Shown one piece after another: positions 45,801 to 56,100 of a DNA stretch of 64,000 nt (position 1 is its first letter; every line of letters begins with the position of its first letter). The notes beneath the pieces are model-generated. The model ran no database searches. It had not been told where the DNA came from and saw only the letters and a program-made list of their open reading frames with translations. This DNA comes from Liolophura sinensis. Lineage: Eukaryota; Mollusca; Polyplacophora; Chitonida; Chitonidae. The position numbers were made by a program, and so were the translations under genes. The DNA lies in the NCBI RefSeq assembly GCF_032854445.1, contig NC_088301.1:32410402-32474401 (forward strand), written 5' to 3'.

Positions 45801-48629
45801 GCACTGCTGTTTTATCAGTTACAAAACTTGCTTCCCTTATACAGGGCTGGCGGACCCCATTGCCTTTTCATTTTCTGGGACACATGAGGTATGGGCTCAA
45901 AACCGGCCTGGACAGGGAATTTGTAAATTCTTCTGGTCAAGGTGGTTAGAATGCCAGCACGGTGCAATGACCCAGGAGCCTCTCACTAATGTGGTCGCTG
46001 TGAGTTTAAGTCCAGCTCATGCTGGCTTCCTCTCTACATGGGAAGGCCTACCAGCAACGTGCGGACGGTCATGGGTTTCCCCCTAGGTTCCGCCCAGTTT
46101 CCTCCAACCATGATGCTGGCCGCCATCATATAAGTAAAATATTCCAGCGTAAAACACCAATCAAATAAATGAATTCTCCTGAAGGCACTACACATTGGGC
46201 CTTTTGGACAATAATCAGTGGACGTCACTTGTTAAGTCGTGTGATTGTTGCAAGCCACTTGTATTTCACATGCCAAAAGTCAGTGGTTTTATATGGGCAT
46301 TCCACCAACCACCACGAACCAACATCACATAAGTGAAAAATTCTTCAGTATGGCATGCAACCCCATATCATATAAACAGAAAAATATAATACATGTGAGG
46401 TTATGATGCAATCAGTCTGTTTTTGTCTTTGTGTCTTAATAATTTTTGCAACGAGGCATTTTCCTGTATTTTAAAGTTTTCTGTTCACTATGTTGCCAGC
46501 TTGTTGATGTGCTTACCCCAGACTTGTATGAGTGCATCCTGTGGAGGAAGGGGGCACTATTGTACATGTACTGTTCCTGCGTGGAGAAGGATGAGACTCG
46601 TGCACAGTCATCAGAATTCATGGAGGTAACTCTTAGCAACCAGTTTCTAACCAGGATTTCTAGTCCTTTATGTACTCGGGTCTCCAATTTTCCATTTTCT
46701 TCCCAACTTTCACAATTCTTTATGGACAACATCGTGATGTAACTGAAAAAATTGTTAAGTATGACGTTAAACCCCAAGCATACAATATACAATATACATG
46801 TTTTAGTATGATGCCTAGGATAACCTAGTAGGATACAATCTTACATTTTAAACAAACATATTTCTAGGATGAAAAGGAGCACTAACTTAGTCATGGTCGA
46901 AAGTTGAGGTCAAGCACTTTGTTGTTTTTTTTGTTATTTGATTATTCATTAGTACTTCATGTCACAAATATTTCATAGTTTACAGGAACATACAAACATT
47001 CGTCAATATCAGGGAATGAATTTGTGAAATGCAACGTTTTTCACCTGAAATTTGTACTTCAGTGCAGATTAATAAACAAGATATTTTATCTGTCTTGCAG
47101 AACTTGCAGAAAGGTGTTGGATTTCTTCAAGAGATGCTCAAAGTTAGAATTCCTCTGACAGAAAGTAGGGAGGAAATTGAGTTTAATGACATAGAAACTC
47201 TGCAGCTCTTGCAATCAGGTAAAATACTGATCAGTGACAAGACAAACTATACACGTTTTGTGTTACAGGTACAATATGACAGGACACAAACACATGCTTA
47301 GCATTCACAGAAATGGTTGAGTTCTCAAAGTCAGGCTTGTGACCTCATTTCCGTATGTGATGCGGAGGCAGAGGATTGACCAAGCTACCTACCATGTGCA
47401 TTACAAATGCTCTGCCCACATAAATTTATTTATTTATTTCATTGGTGTTTTATGCCATACTCGAAAATATTTCACTTATACGACAGCGGCCAACATTGTG
47501 GTGGGGGGAAACCGGGCAGAGCCCTGGGGAAACCCATGACCATCCGCAGGTTGCTGATAGACCTTCCCACGTACGGCCAGAGAGGAAGCAAGCATGAGCA
47601 TGAGACTCCTGGGCCATTACGCTGCGTTAGCACGCTAACCAACTGAGCCACAGAGGCCCCCTGCCCACATAAACGTTTGTGCTCTAGTGTAAGAAGTGCA
47701 TGAAGGAAGCTACAGCTTGAAATCGTGTAATCAAGTGTGGCGGTGCACCACTAGGGAAGTCATCCTTTTCATATATTGATTCTCGGAACATAGGTTAAAG
47801 GTTAAACCACTAATCCTTAACCAATGAGGAAGTAGCTTGTACAAAAATATTTTCCGTTGACTGAGCTGCAGCATTACGTTACAATTTGTCACTGACTTGA
47901 TGAGTTGATATGGTTTACCCATGACAGCTTCCTTAATACATAAACCTGCTATCATGTAAGTGACAGCAACACAAACCATAGAAGGTCTAACTTAAACTGT
48001 ATACCTGAAGGAATAATGGTATTAGTATTGTTCCTCTTCAGCCGGCCTGGAAATAATGGTAAGGTCGGCTCTGGACATAATGGCAAACCCTCCCTTTTCA
48101 CATTATTAAAAAAAGTGTTATTTTGTCCTGCACCAAACAGTTGGTCCTTGTCAAAATACTATTTGGTACAGAGCATTGCCCTTATCCTGCTAACTTTACA
48201 CTCTCTCTTCAAACTTTAATACAAAGTAAGAAAATAAATGACTGCATTTTTTTAAGACTGCTCAGTGATGTACATGTGCTTCTGTCTCCAAACTTACTAA
48301 GTCAGAAAACCAAATATTTTGCATTTTTGGGGCTGTGAAGTACAAACATGTATACTTCTCTCTCCAAACTTACAAAGTAAAAAAAATCATTATTTTGCAT
48401 TTTAGGGCTGTTCAGCGATGTACATGTGCTTGCTCTCATGTACTGTGGCGAGATGTGCTTTTGGTATCACACCTATGCCAAGAGTGCCACCGCAACAGAT
48501 TTTGATGCCAAATCCACTGGAGTGAAGCTTTTGAGAGACTACATCAATGCTGTTAAGGGTCCCCTCAGTGGGAAAGGTTGGAACTGTGACCGGGCTGAAC
48601 AGTTACTTAAGGTGCTCCAGGATACTTGA
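39753..48629 (+). CDS. RIMOC1: RAB7A-interacting MON1-CCZ1 complex subunit 1
   Basis: Seven coding exons: 39753-39837, 41035-41141, 42876-42969, 43210-43262, 46500-46625, 47101-47218, 48406-48629. They total 807 bases, 268 residues, against about 294 in human C5orf51. All GT-AG junctions agree in phase. Signature stretches are ECILWRKGALLYMYC (human ECLSWRRGALLYMYC) and GLFSDVHVLALMYCGEMCFW (human GIFSDIHLLAMMYSGEMCYW). In human cells the protein binds RAB7A and the MON1-CCZ1 exchange factor, stabilises RAB7A and supports mitophagy. No domain of known fold is obvious. The start codon (TCAAA ATG G) is the first in frame and follows upstream stops. The gene is convergent with DPH2. Exon 7 opens within a tandem repeat. 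Confidence 0.88.
40612..40945 (+). mobile_element. SINE family B copy
   Basis: In RIMOC1 intron 1. Head ATCGAGACCTGGAATCAAAC, body GTGTCAGTATGATGTGACCA and GGTATCATGTTTGGTGTCTT, tail AACTGAAAAATTGTCCACTA and AAGCATTCATTCATTCA. Confidence 0.8.
41035..41141 (+). CDS. RIMOC1: RIMOC1 exon 2
   Basis: After TTTTTTACAG: GNELLISSKVACQKLLQQIN and SKDTVTLTDCLQGYAQ, donor CAG/GTAATT. Human counterpart ends LLELYTQA. Confidence 0.85.
41540..41895 (+). mobile_element. tRNA-derived SINE family A, full length
   Basis: In RIMOC1 intron 2. Head GATGGCTCAGTTGGTATAGT and CGGGTCAATCCTTGGTC are A- and B-box-like. The body matches 22878-23221 and 51861-52218; the tail reads ACGACGTTAAACCCTAAACA then CTCACTCATTC. 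Confidence 0.9.
42876..42969 (+). CDS. RIMOC1: RIMOC1 exon 3
   Basis: After TTCTTCACAG: ASLDFTYVDENLLVEEEF then SQSSSDERIRKVF. Human counterpart AILDMTYFEENKLVDEDF. Donor TTTG/GTAAGT. Confidence 0.88.
43210..43262 (+). CDS. RIMOC1: RIMOC1 exon 4
   Basis: After TATTTCCAG: split Asp then QFDNVIKLATELTPSQN; donor AAT/GTGAGA. The least conserved exon, accepted on phase agreement. Confidence 0.75.
43535..43672 (+). mobile_element. SINE family C, 3' part
   Basis: In RIMOC1 intron 4. AAGGTTTGACAGTAACCTGC, TGGCTTCTGGTTTCCTACCA, TTAAAACACCAATCAAATAA. Followed directly by dispersed families X and E. Confidence 0.8.
43673..43875. repeat. Dispersed repeat, family X
   Basis: Second copy of the sequence at 25611-25810, again directly after a SINE C tail. 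Confidence 0.8.
43876..44130. repeat. Dispersed repeat, family E
   Basis: Second copy of 15430-15680. Shared ordered words: TTTATATTTC, TCATCAATAA, CTGCTTAATTTC. Confidence 0.6.
44131..45636. other. RIMOC1 intron 4, middle part
   Basis: No exon. The first part (about 44140-44400) may belong to the preceding repeat. A tRNA-like SINE with B-box-like GTTGGTTCAATCCCAG lies at about 45155-45420. Confidence 0.4.
45637..45870. repeat. Fold-back repeat, arms about 75-100 bp
   Basis: AAGGGAAGCAAATCTTGTAG then CTGATAAAACAGCAGTGCCC on the left is matched in reverse complement by GGGCACTGCTGTTTTATCAG then TTACAAAACTTGCTTCCCTT on the right. The outer parts also pair (CGCCAGCC with GGCTGGCG). The arms are moderately diverged. 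Confidence 0.85.
45945..46175 (+). mobile_element. SINE family C, full length
   Basis: In RIMOC1 intron 4. Head AAGGTGGTTAGAATGCCAGC and GTGAGTTTAAGTCCAGCTCA, body CAGTTTCCTCCAACCATGAT, tail GTAAAACACCAATCAAATAA. Confidence 0.88.
46500..46625 (+). CDS. RIMOC1: RIMOC1 exon 5, family signature
   Basis: After GTTGCCAG: LVDVLTPDLYECILWRKGAL then LYMYCSCVEKDETRAQSSEF and ME; donor GAG/GTAACT. The most conserved part of the protein. Confidence 0.9.
46705..46800 (+). mobile_element. SINE A/B tail remnant
   Basis: TGTAACTGAAAAAATTGTTA then ATGACGTTAAACCCCAAGCA, the tail shared by families A and B. Confidence 0.7.
47101..47218 (+). CDS. RIMOC1: RIMOC1 exon 6
   Basis: After GTCTTGCAG: NLQKGVGFLQEMLKVRIPLT then FNDIETLQLLQS; donor TCAG/GTAAAA. 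Human counterpart DGISYLLQMLNYRCPIQ and FQDLDTAKLLSA. Confidence 0.88.
47427..47664 (-). mobile_element. SINE family C, full length
   Basis: In RIMOC1 intron 6. The tail is at the left (TTTATTTCATTGGTGTTTTA); the tRNA-like head at the right reads GCTCAGTTGGTTAGCGTGCT on the minus strand. Confidence 0.92.
48180..48440. repeat. Tandem repeat, unit about 75 bp, spanning an intron-exon border
   Basis: Units start near 48180, 48255, 48330 and 48405. They share TCTCTCCAAACTTACAAAGT and ATTATTTTGCATTTT. The last unit is the true acceptor and the first about 35 bases of RIMOC1 exon 7. Confidence 0.85.
48406..48629 (+). CDS. RIMOC1: RIMOC1 exon 7, C-terminal
   Basis: After GCATTTTAG: GLFSDVHVLALMYCGEMCFW, a variable stretch, then VKLLRDYINAVKGPL, KGWNCDRAEQLLKVLQDT and TGA. 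Human counterpart KKYVSVCEGPL and EWNTTNAKQIL. It is shorter than human in the variable linker. Confidence 0.9.
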
Positions 48630-49046
48630 TATACTGCCATTTTATTAATATATATATATACACATATATACGCTATTATGTAACTTTTGTATGTCTCTAT
48701 TTTAATTTATTAATTTTCAAACATTTATATTTTTTGTTGCTTACCAGTAAATATAAATGGCTAAATTAAGAATCATGCTGTGCTGATTTCCATTGAGTTT
48801 ACTTCAATTTTACAACCTTTTCTGGCACCTCTGCAACCAGTATTTTGAAACATTCTGAGAGAACTGTGGGGTGTAGAGAAGTAATTTGCACTTTTATGAA
48901 GCTTGCATCTTTGTTGACACAAACAGACCATTTTTAGTGTCAATGGCAGGCACTGGCTCTTGTGGCCTGTTAACCCTTTATCTCCTTAAGAGGAAGAGTT
49001 TGAAACTAGCTGATGCCTTGTTAGCGATATATTTTTCTTGCCTTTT

Positions 49047-49272
49047 TTATTTATTTATATATCTATTTGATTGGTGTTTTATGCCATACTCAAGAATATT
49101 TAACTTATATGACGACAGCCAGCATTATGGTGGGAGGAAACCAGGCAGAGCCCTGGGGAAACCCACAACCATCGGCAGGTTGCTGAAGTGTGATCAAAGA
49201 GGAAGCAAGCATGAGCAACCGCATTGTGTGCGAGGCTCCTGGGTCATTGTGGCACTCTTGCACGCTAACCAC
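49047..49272 (-). mobile_element. SINE family C, near full length
   Basis: ATCTATTTGATTGGTGTTTT, CCAGCATTATGGTGGGAGGA, CCATCGGCAGGTTGCTG and CTTGCACGCTAACCACGTC in family order. Confidence 0.9.
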
Positions 49273-49794
49273 GTCTTGCTGTTAAAATCAGGAATTGTCA
49301 TTGTTTGCATCTCTTGAAATCAATCTCATGAAACCTGTTGGAATACAATTTTAAAATGCCTTTGATTCTTTAAGCATAAGTAAGCACAGTACAGATGTAC
49401 ACCATCAAAAATATTATGAGAACAATATCGTCTTTATTTAACAAAGGATGCTTGATCCAGATTTTTGGTGGGGACTGTGGCAGTTTTACCACTATGTGCA
49501 GACTGTTGTCCGTTTTTTGTCCTGAAGACTTCACAAACACTGAGTGGGGGGATTGTGAAAATTATCTGTCAAAGACCAGGTTTGAACCTGACCCTCGAGT
49601 GCCCTTGCGATTGAAAGGCAAGCAACCTACATGGCCACAGCCTGCTTCATGCTTCTTCACTGGATGAAGTTGGAGATGGAGTAGTCAGCGATCAGTCAAT
49701 ACCCATAAGGTGATCTTTCTTGAGTAATGCAGTTAAAGGATCAAATCCATCTCTCCTCAAACAGCTGTGGCTTTTACTTTGATGATTTCCTCTT

Positions 49795-49950
49795 TGGGTA
49801 CAAGTGGGAAGGTCTGCAGCAACCTACGGTTGGTCATGGGTTTCCCTCCAGCTCAGCCTGGTTTTCCCCCACCATAATGCTGGCAGCCGTTGTATAAGTA
49901 AAATATACTTCAGTATGGCGTAAAACACCAATCACATAAATAAATACTTT
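49795..49950 (+). mobile_element. SINE family C, 3' part
   Basis: AAGTGGGAAGGTCTGCAGCA, CCCACCATAATGCTGGCAGC and GTAAAACACCAATCACATAA. Confidence 0.85.
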
Positions 49951-51175
49951 GAAGATTAGTTAGGTACCGTGTAAAAGGCAGTGGTTTGTTTAGGGCATTC
50001 TGGTTTCCTTCAACAGTAAACCTGTTGACTGCTGGTGTATAACTGAAAAATTGTAGAGAAACGGCATTAAATACCAAATTTATTATTTATGCTTAAGTAA
50101 ATATATTTATTTGATTGTTTTTATGAAATACTTGATGTGGGTAATTTTGATGATTTATTTACTTGATTGGTGTTTTACGCCATACCCTTACTCCGAATAC
50201 TTCAGTGAATTGAAGGCAAATAAGACACTAAATGAAGTATATAGGAGATGAAAGGCCATTAAATAGTGTCCAGGAAAAGAGTTGATCTTTTCGAAATATT
50301 GCCAAGTAAAATCCTTTTTACATCAGACTCTACAGCGGTCTGTTGTGACTCAAAGGAGATCCATGATACATCAGTGTCCATATTTTTGACATGCAATACA
50401 TGTAGTTTGTTTCAAGCTCCATTTGGCGAATGCATTCATTAATGGATATGTACATGCATTTTGAATGATGAAATCAAGCATGTTTGAGGTGCCAAAAACT
50501 TAATGTGGCGTCATTGGTCCGAGTATGGTCAGAAAAAAACACCACAGAATACAAAGTTGCAAATGCTTTTTTATTAATAGGTTGCAAAAATTCTCAAAAA
50601 GTCAATCAACATACTTTTCTGAACAGTATTCATCACCTTCGTATTTTCTTTGCCTTTATGGACCAAGTTTCCTTCAAGCCACTCATTAAAATTATCATCA
50701 ACATTTTTGTCAACACTACAGTCAACATACAGGGAATATTGTAAATTCACCATTCAACACACATAAGTTAACTTGACAAGGAATTTTTTTCATATCCTGT
50801 CAAGGCAACTTATTGCAGTCTACTATTTGAATTATCCAACACGTCACCAAACATTTGACATTGAAACATAGCAAACTCGGCCAATTGAGCGTACCTTAGG
50901 GTGATCAAATTCAATCATGAAAAGATCCCTTCCACTGCTCCAACTGGAATCAGTACCTTACTGGCACTTCTGATTTTTTTAATGTAATTCTGTGTTTTAG
51001 GGTATAAAGTCTTTTTTCACTGCCAGCCTGCCTTTTTTGGTGTACAGGTTCATGCTTGGTATCAAAATGATGGAAACTCTCTAAGCTTTGGGCAGGTAGG
51101 AGTTATAATGATGAAAGTTTGAAACTCTGGGCGAGAGGACACAAGGAGACAGGTGCTGATGAGGCTGCGAGTGAC

Positions 51176-51205
51176 GTCCCGTCCCGTTCCGTTCCGTTCC
51201 GTTGG
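51176..51205. repeat. Short pentanucleotide microsatellite
   Basis: GTCCC units turning into GTTCC units, about six in all. Confidence 0.8.
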
Positions 51206-51235
51206 GGTTGCTAGGCATCAAAGGTCCAGATTTTG

Positions 51236-51392
51236 ATTTATTTATTTCTTTGATTGTTGTTTTACACCATATTCAAGAACATTTCACTTATACGACGGCA
51301 GCCAGCATAATGGTGGGAGGAAACCTGGCAGAGCCCGGGGGAAACCCAGCACCATCCACAGGTTGCTGGCAGACCTTCCCACATACGCAGAT
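51236..51392 (-). mobile_element. SINE family C, tail and body
   Basis: TTTATTTCTTTGATTGTTGT, TCACTTATACGACGGCAGCC, CATAATGGTGGGAGGAAACC, ACCATCCACAGGTTGCTGGC; the tRNA-like head is absent. Confidence 0.88.
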
Positions 51393-51714
51393 TTTGATGA
51401 TTAACCTTTGTCAAGATTTTTATTGCTGCTTTCTACTCACAGCATGAACCGTGTATGCACCAAAGCTTATTTTGCCACAGAATGTTTGAGACTGAGTTAG
51501 AGCACTACACTTTGACATTGTCGTTTATGGAAAATTAATAGGGGTCTGAGGCTAATCATTAATTCTCAAAGTTGGTGCATAGCTTACCCAACAACCAAGG
51601 AGGAAAATATAATAAGCTCAGGAGATTATATGCATATTAATTACCTTAATAAGCAGTTTAAGTGAAACTGTGCAAATGGACATCTAACATAAGACAAGGT
51701 GAATGAATGAGATT

Positions 51715-52430
51715 ACTCACTATCGTTTTTAAGATGTAATGGTGAGAGAATCCGCCTTAAACCCTTGGGATCAAAGCCTGGTCTCGTCATACCAAAGACA
51801 AATAAAAATGGTACTTTTTGCTGCCTGGCTTGACGCTCATCACTGAAAGGATAGAGCAGGGAGTGAGCAAGTGAGTGCTTGGGGTTTAATGTCGTACTTA
51901 ATTTTTCAGTCATATGACGACAAAGGAATCCTTAGGGTGTATGTAATGTACCTCCTTGTTGCAGGACAGATTTCCACAGCTCTTTTACCTAGTGCTGCTT
52001 CACTTAGATGACTTAACATAGGCCAGTAAGCCACCCCGCCCGAGCCATTATACCAGTACGGGTCAACCAGTCGTTGCACTATCCCCTTCACCCTGAACGC
52101 CAAGCGAGGAAGCTGTAACGTCCTATTTAAAAGTCATAGGTGTGACTCGACCCAGTACTGACCCTGGATCTACTGCTCCCGAAGCAGAGGCTCTGCAAAC
52201 TGTGCTAGTGGGGCCAGTGGATAGAGCAAGGAAACAAAACTGGTAGGCCCAGTGTCAGTATAATGTGACTGGATAGGGTGTCATGTCTGATGTCTTTGGC
52301 ATGATACTCCAGCAGTGGCAGCACTTTGGCTGTATGGAATTGCCCTGCTATCCTCTGCACCAAATGACTCCTGATCATTATATCACTGAACCAAAAAAAA
52401 CCCAGGCAAACATACACACATACCCTTCAT
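51715..52430 (+). mobile_element. SINE family B copy split by a SINE A
   Basis: The left part (GGGATCAAAGCCTGGTCTCG, then CTTGACGCTCATCACTGAAA) and the right part (CCAGTGTCAGTATAATGTGA, then GTGTCATGTCTGATGTCTTT) together match the uninterrupted copy at 40612-40945. Confidence 0.85.
51861..52218 (-). mobile_element. SINE family A nested in SINE B
   Basis: Minus-orientation copy with tail TTTTTCAGTCATATGACGAC at the left. Flanked by GGATAGAGCAGG (51849) and GGATAGAGCAAG (52219), a 12-base target-site duplication with one change. Confidence 0.9.
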
Positions 52431-52999
52431 TTTAAGGTCTGCAATAACATAAAATATCACATATCACAGCAGTTAAGAGAACTTTACCAAATTAAATGAT
52501 CTTTGTATTTATTCATTTCACTGTTTCTATGTTCAACTGATCATTAAAATAAATTTTTTAAATACCAGTACAAATTTATTAGTATTGCAAAATACTGTAA
52601 TAATAATAACAACAATAAGCGTATTCGTCCATAATAGATTTAAATGACACAAGTAGGAATTTATTACCAGTAAAGTGGTACACAGAGGGACAGAATATAC
52701 AAATATACTGTGACAGCACAGATGCACTGTCATTTCATACATAATTTCAACTCCATTTCAGCACTTGGTTTGGCAAACATATTAGCAACACTACAGAAAA
52801 TGTCGAACTTACGCATTCATTTAATCTGCACCATTCAATATCATTGGAATGATATGTACATTGATGGTCGCACAGTTCTACGAGAGCGAACCCAGTAACT
52901 ACATTCTTCCATTTATCAAAGTCACTTCACGTATCTGATTTCATTGAAACCAATATATTTTTGCACACAAAGAACAAAAACAAATCGACTAGCACCAGT

Positions 53000-53005
53000 T
53001 TTATT
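53000..53005 (-). promoter_or_regulatory. DPH2: Possible DPH2 polyadenylation signal
   Basis: AATAAA on the minus strand, 14 bases after the DPH2 stop codon. This would give a very short 3' UTR; later signals may be used instead. Confidence 0.35.
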
Positions 53006-53018
53006 GTATAGGGTGTTG

Positions 53019-53152
53019 TTATGATGAGTAATGTGGCGTTTCATTTTCATAACTTGCTGCTATGCCACTCTGGCCGATCACAGCCTTGCTGACAGGGGTC
53101 TCACCTAGCTTCCTCTCCAGCCCTTTCCACTGTCTCCCAGAAAGAAAATCAG
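53019..53152 (-). CDS. DPH2: DPH2 last exon
   Basis: After TATTTTTCAG: split Ala then DFLSGRQWKGLERKLGETPV, SKAVIGQSGIAASYENE and stop TAA. An earlier acceptor (TTTCCCAG at 53290) would add 45 unmatched residues; the nearer one fits the human sequence PAASFLSSRSW. Confidence 0.9.
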
Positions 53153-56100
53153 CTGAAAAATACAGCAGGCTATTCATACTGTGATCCAAGTTTACTCTGT
53201 AGTCTAACAATAACATTTTTTCTTGGGAAATTTTCTTGGATTTTGCCAAGACGTCTCCAGACAAAAATAAGGTCCTCAGGCCGTGAGAGCTGGGAAATCC
53301 ACATCACAGTACAGCAAAGAAACTGCAAAGAACATGGTTTCTTTTGGCAATACTTCTTTCAGTTTTAATTTAAGATATCAACACAAGTGGATTTACTAAC
53401 CCAGCAACCTGCAGATGGTCGTGTGTTCCCCTGGACTCCACATGGTTTCCTCCCACCATGATGATGGCTATCGTGAAATATTACTGAATATTAAGAAATC
53501 AATAAACAAATAAATAAAATCAATAAATAAATAAATTTACCAACCTGCTGTGTTGGAAACAGCTACATGTAAAGCTTCCTCTCTTGGCAACACTGCTGAT
53601 GAAGTATTCTCTTCATTTTCTGCTTCACCAAGATGACGCAGATTTCCAGTAATCAAGGAAACATCATATCGGTCTTCTTGAGAAATTTCTGCAGGAATTT
53701 CCACATGATCAGAGCCACCTGAAATGTGCAGAGCCGATTTTATACCTCATATTCATAAGAGAATTTTTTTTGGTTTTTTTCTTCATTCAAATTAAATAGT
53801 AAATTTTCAGGACCGAGATGGATTGCTAGTTTTCATCACTATACGTTGGGTCATTCCAAGAGTCATAAGGGGAAGATAACTTTACCTGGAAGAAGTTGCC
53901 TAAAGTCCGTGTAATATTCCCCAGTCCATTCTCTATTTGTATTACAGGCCACCTCCATTTCCATCGGTGTCACAACTGGTTTGTAAAACTCCGACGAATC
54001 AATTAGAGTACTCTCTGTACATGCGAGTAATACAAATACATCAACCTCCATGAAATTGGCCAATTTGGCCACATTCAGTTTGCCAACAACAAACGTGTAA
54101 GTCTTCTTTCCTGCCTTCTTTAAAAGTTCCTTCATTCGATTCAAGGCCTGGAGATAATCCGTCACACCTAAAGTTCCAACAACTATACCCACAATTCTCG
54201 CATCTTTTGCTCGCTCTATCATGTAATATCTTTTCATTAACGCCTTATTAACATTCACAGTCTCTTTTCGAACAGTTCTGTCCTCGGGATCATAAGTATA
54301 AAATTGACATCGATTGAAATTCATTAACAAATTGGTCAATGTCAAGCTTTCTTTGCCTATATACAACACTGCGTATTGTTCTAACTGGCTCTCTTTTGGA
54401 ATGTCGACCTTTCGCCTACACCGGCAAATTGTTTCCAACGTATCCACATTGTCGCCATCTTTTTCACTGTGTTCTTTGGTCGAGTTCTTCCCATAGTCGG
54501 CTGGAATTTGAAGCTTTGAGCAAATGACATCTGCAAACTTTTCATGAAGCCCTGCCAAAATATTTTCTGAAAAACAATAAAATAAATAATATAATTAAAA
54601 AATGCATAAAATAATAAAATAGTAAACGGATGGTGAAAAAAGTGAAAGTATAATGCTCAAAAAAAAGAGAAAACAAGGCTGAATAAAATATTATTTATTC
54701 CAATCGACGATTGCCACAGAAATTAATACTGGCATGTAGGGCTGAGAATTGAGCAGAGAAGGGCAAGAACACTGCCAAAACTGTAACCAAAAACAAATCG
54801 CTTACCATGAAATCACATATCGATGCTGACAAGACAGGAGAACTGACAGAACCCGTGAACTTTTTTCTGAGTGAACTGGCTAAAATGTGGGTGCTTATAT
54901 GCCCAGATGCACCCTGAACTTGCAGCCATGTTGTACTTACAATTGAAAACAGTACCCACGTCCATAACCAACATCTCTTCTTTATATATGTACACGTATG
55001 TCCAAGGGTGCTTTTCCAGCATTAAATGTGAGGCAGTACAATGTTCCATGAAATCTTTAGATTTAAATTATCTGACTGGTGGTGAGCATCACATCATGAT
55101 ATATTTGCCTACATATGTAATTATAAATACTGCGGTCACCCGCCAAGCCTGCCAAAGTAGCTGACAAAGATTTTGGTAAATAGTGACTGCTGAAACAACT
55201 GGCATGAACACAAAACCTTCATCACTTGAGTTCACTGGCCCAATGACAGCCCATCAGTACATATGCATCAAGCTAGACAACATATTCAAAAATGGTATTT
55301 TCAATACAAAAAAAGAGCTAAATTCCTCAATATCATATAGCTTTCATAAGTACATGTATGTGTAAAAATTTACTTTTAGAGGGTTGAATTTTTTTATTTC
55401 TAACAACATGAGCTGTATTTGAACCTACAACATTAATGGTGTGTCCCAAGTTATAAATATCATACCTGCAGCATGGTAAAAGATGACATCATACATTAAA
55501 ATCAGCTTTGGCTTTGTATCTGCAAACAGGGAGGCAATCTTCTGTATACAGTCTTGTACATTAATGCTTCCTTTCCCAAACACAAACAAAACTGGCAGTC
55601 TGTCTGTGGGGCTGAGGCACGAGCGGCCGTAGTGTATGATAGAGTCTGAGCTGTAGTGCTGGGCTGCTACTTCATCAACACAGCAGCTGTAACAAGGGTA
55701 TTACACATATAGCATGTCATTTACACCCAAACAAAGGGTCAACAAAGAAGTCCAGCCTCAGTATGAGGATGAACGAAAAAAAGAAATGAAATACTGCTAT
55801 TTTGCCAGTCCTCTTTCATTTCGTTTATAGCATTTAGTAAAAAAAAGGGAGCGAAAAAATTTCTCAGCCTTCTTTGCAAGACTTCAATAGGGCTTTAACA
55901 ATAAGGCTTTGTCAAATGTAAGTAGTGAGCCTATCATGCCTGTGCAGCCAACTGGTGCTGACTTATGTGCATCTACTGCAGTCTAAGAGCTATAGTGCAG
56001 TTGTTTCCCACCTCAGAGATTTTTCCACACTCATATAAAAAGCTAACATTGCATACAAATAAAAATAATGTTTAGTACTAGTAATACAACAGCTACACAA

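Larger units (their letters stand above)
48630..53018. other. Convergent intergenic region, RIMOC1 to DPH2
   Basis: No coding exon recognised. Mostly SINEs (49047, 49795, 51236, nested 51715-52430), a dispersed repeat at about 50210-50430 related in inverse to 3265-3530, and a short pentamer repeat at 51176. Confidence 0.5.

Noticed and set aside
53153-53289. Longer version of the last DPH2 exon starting at 53289
   Set aside because: In frame with an alternative donor, but adds 45 residues without any DPH2 counterpart; the acceptor at 53153 with donor 53544 fits the family closely.
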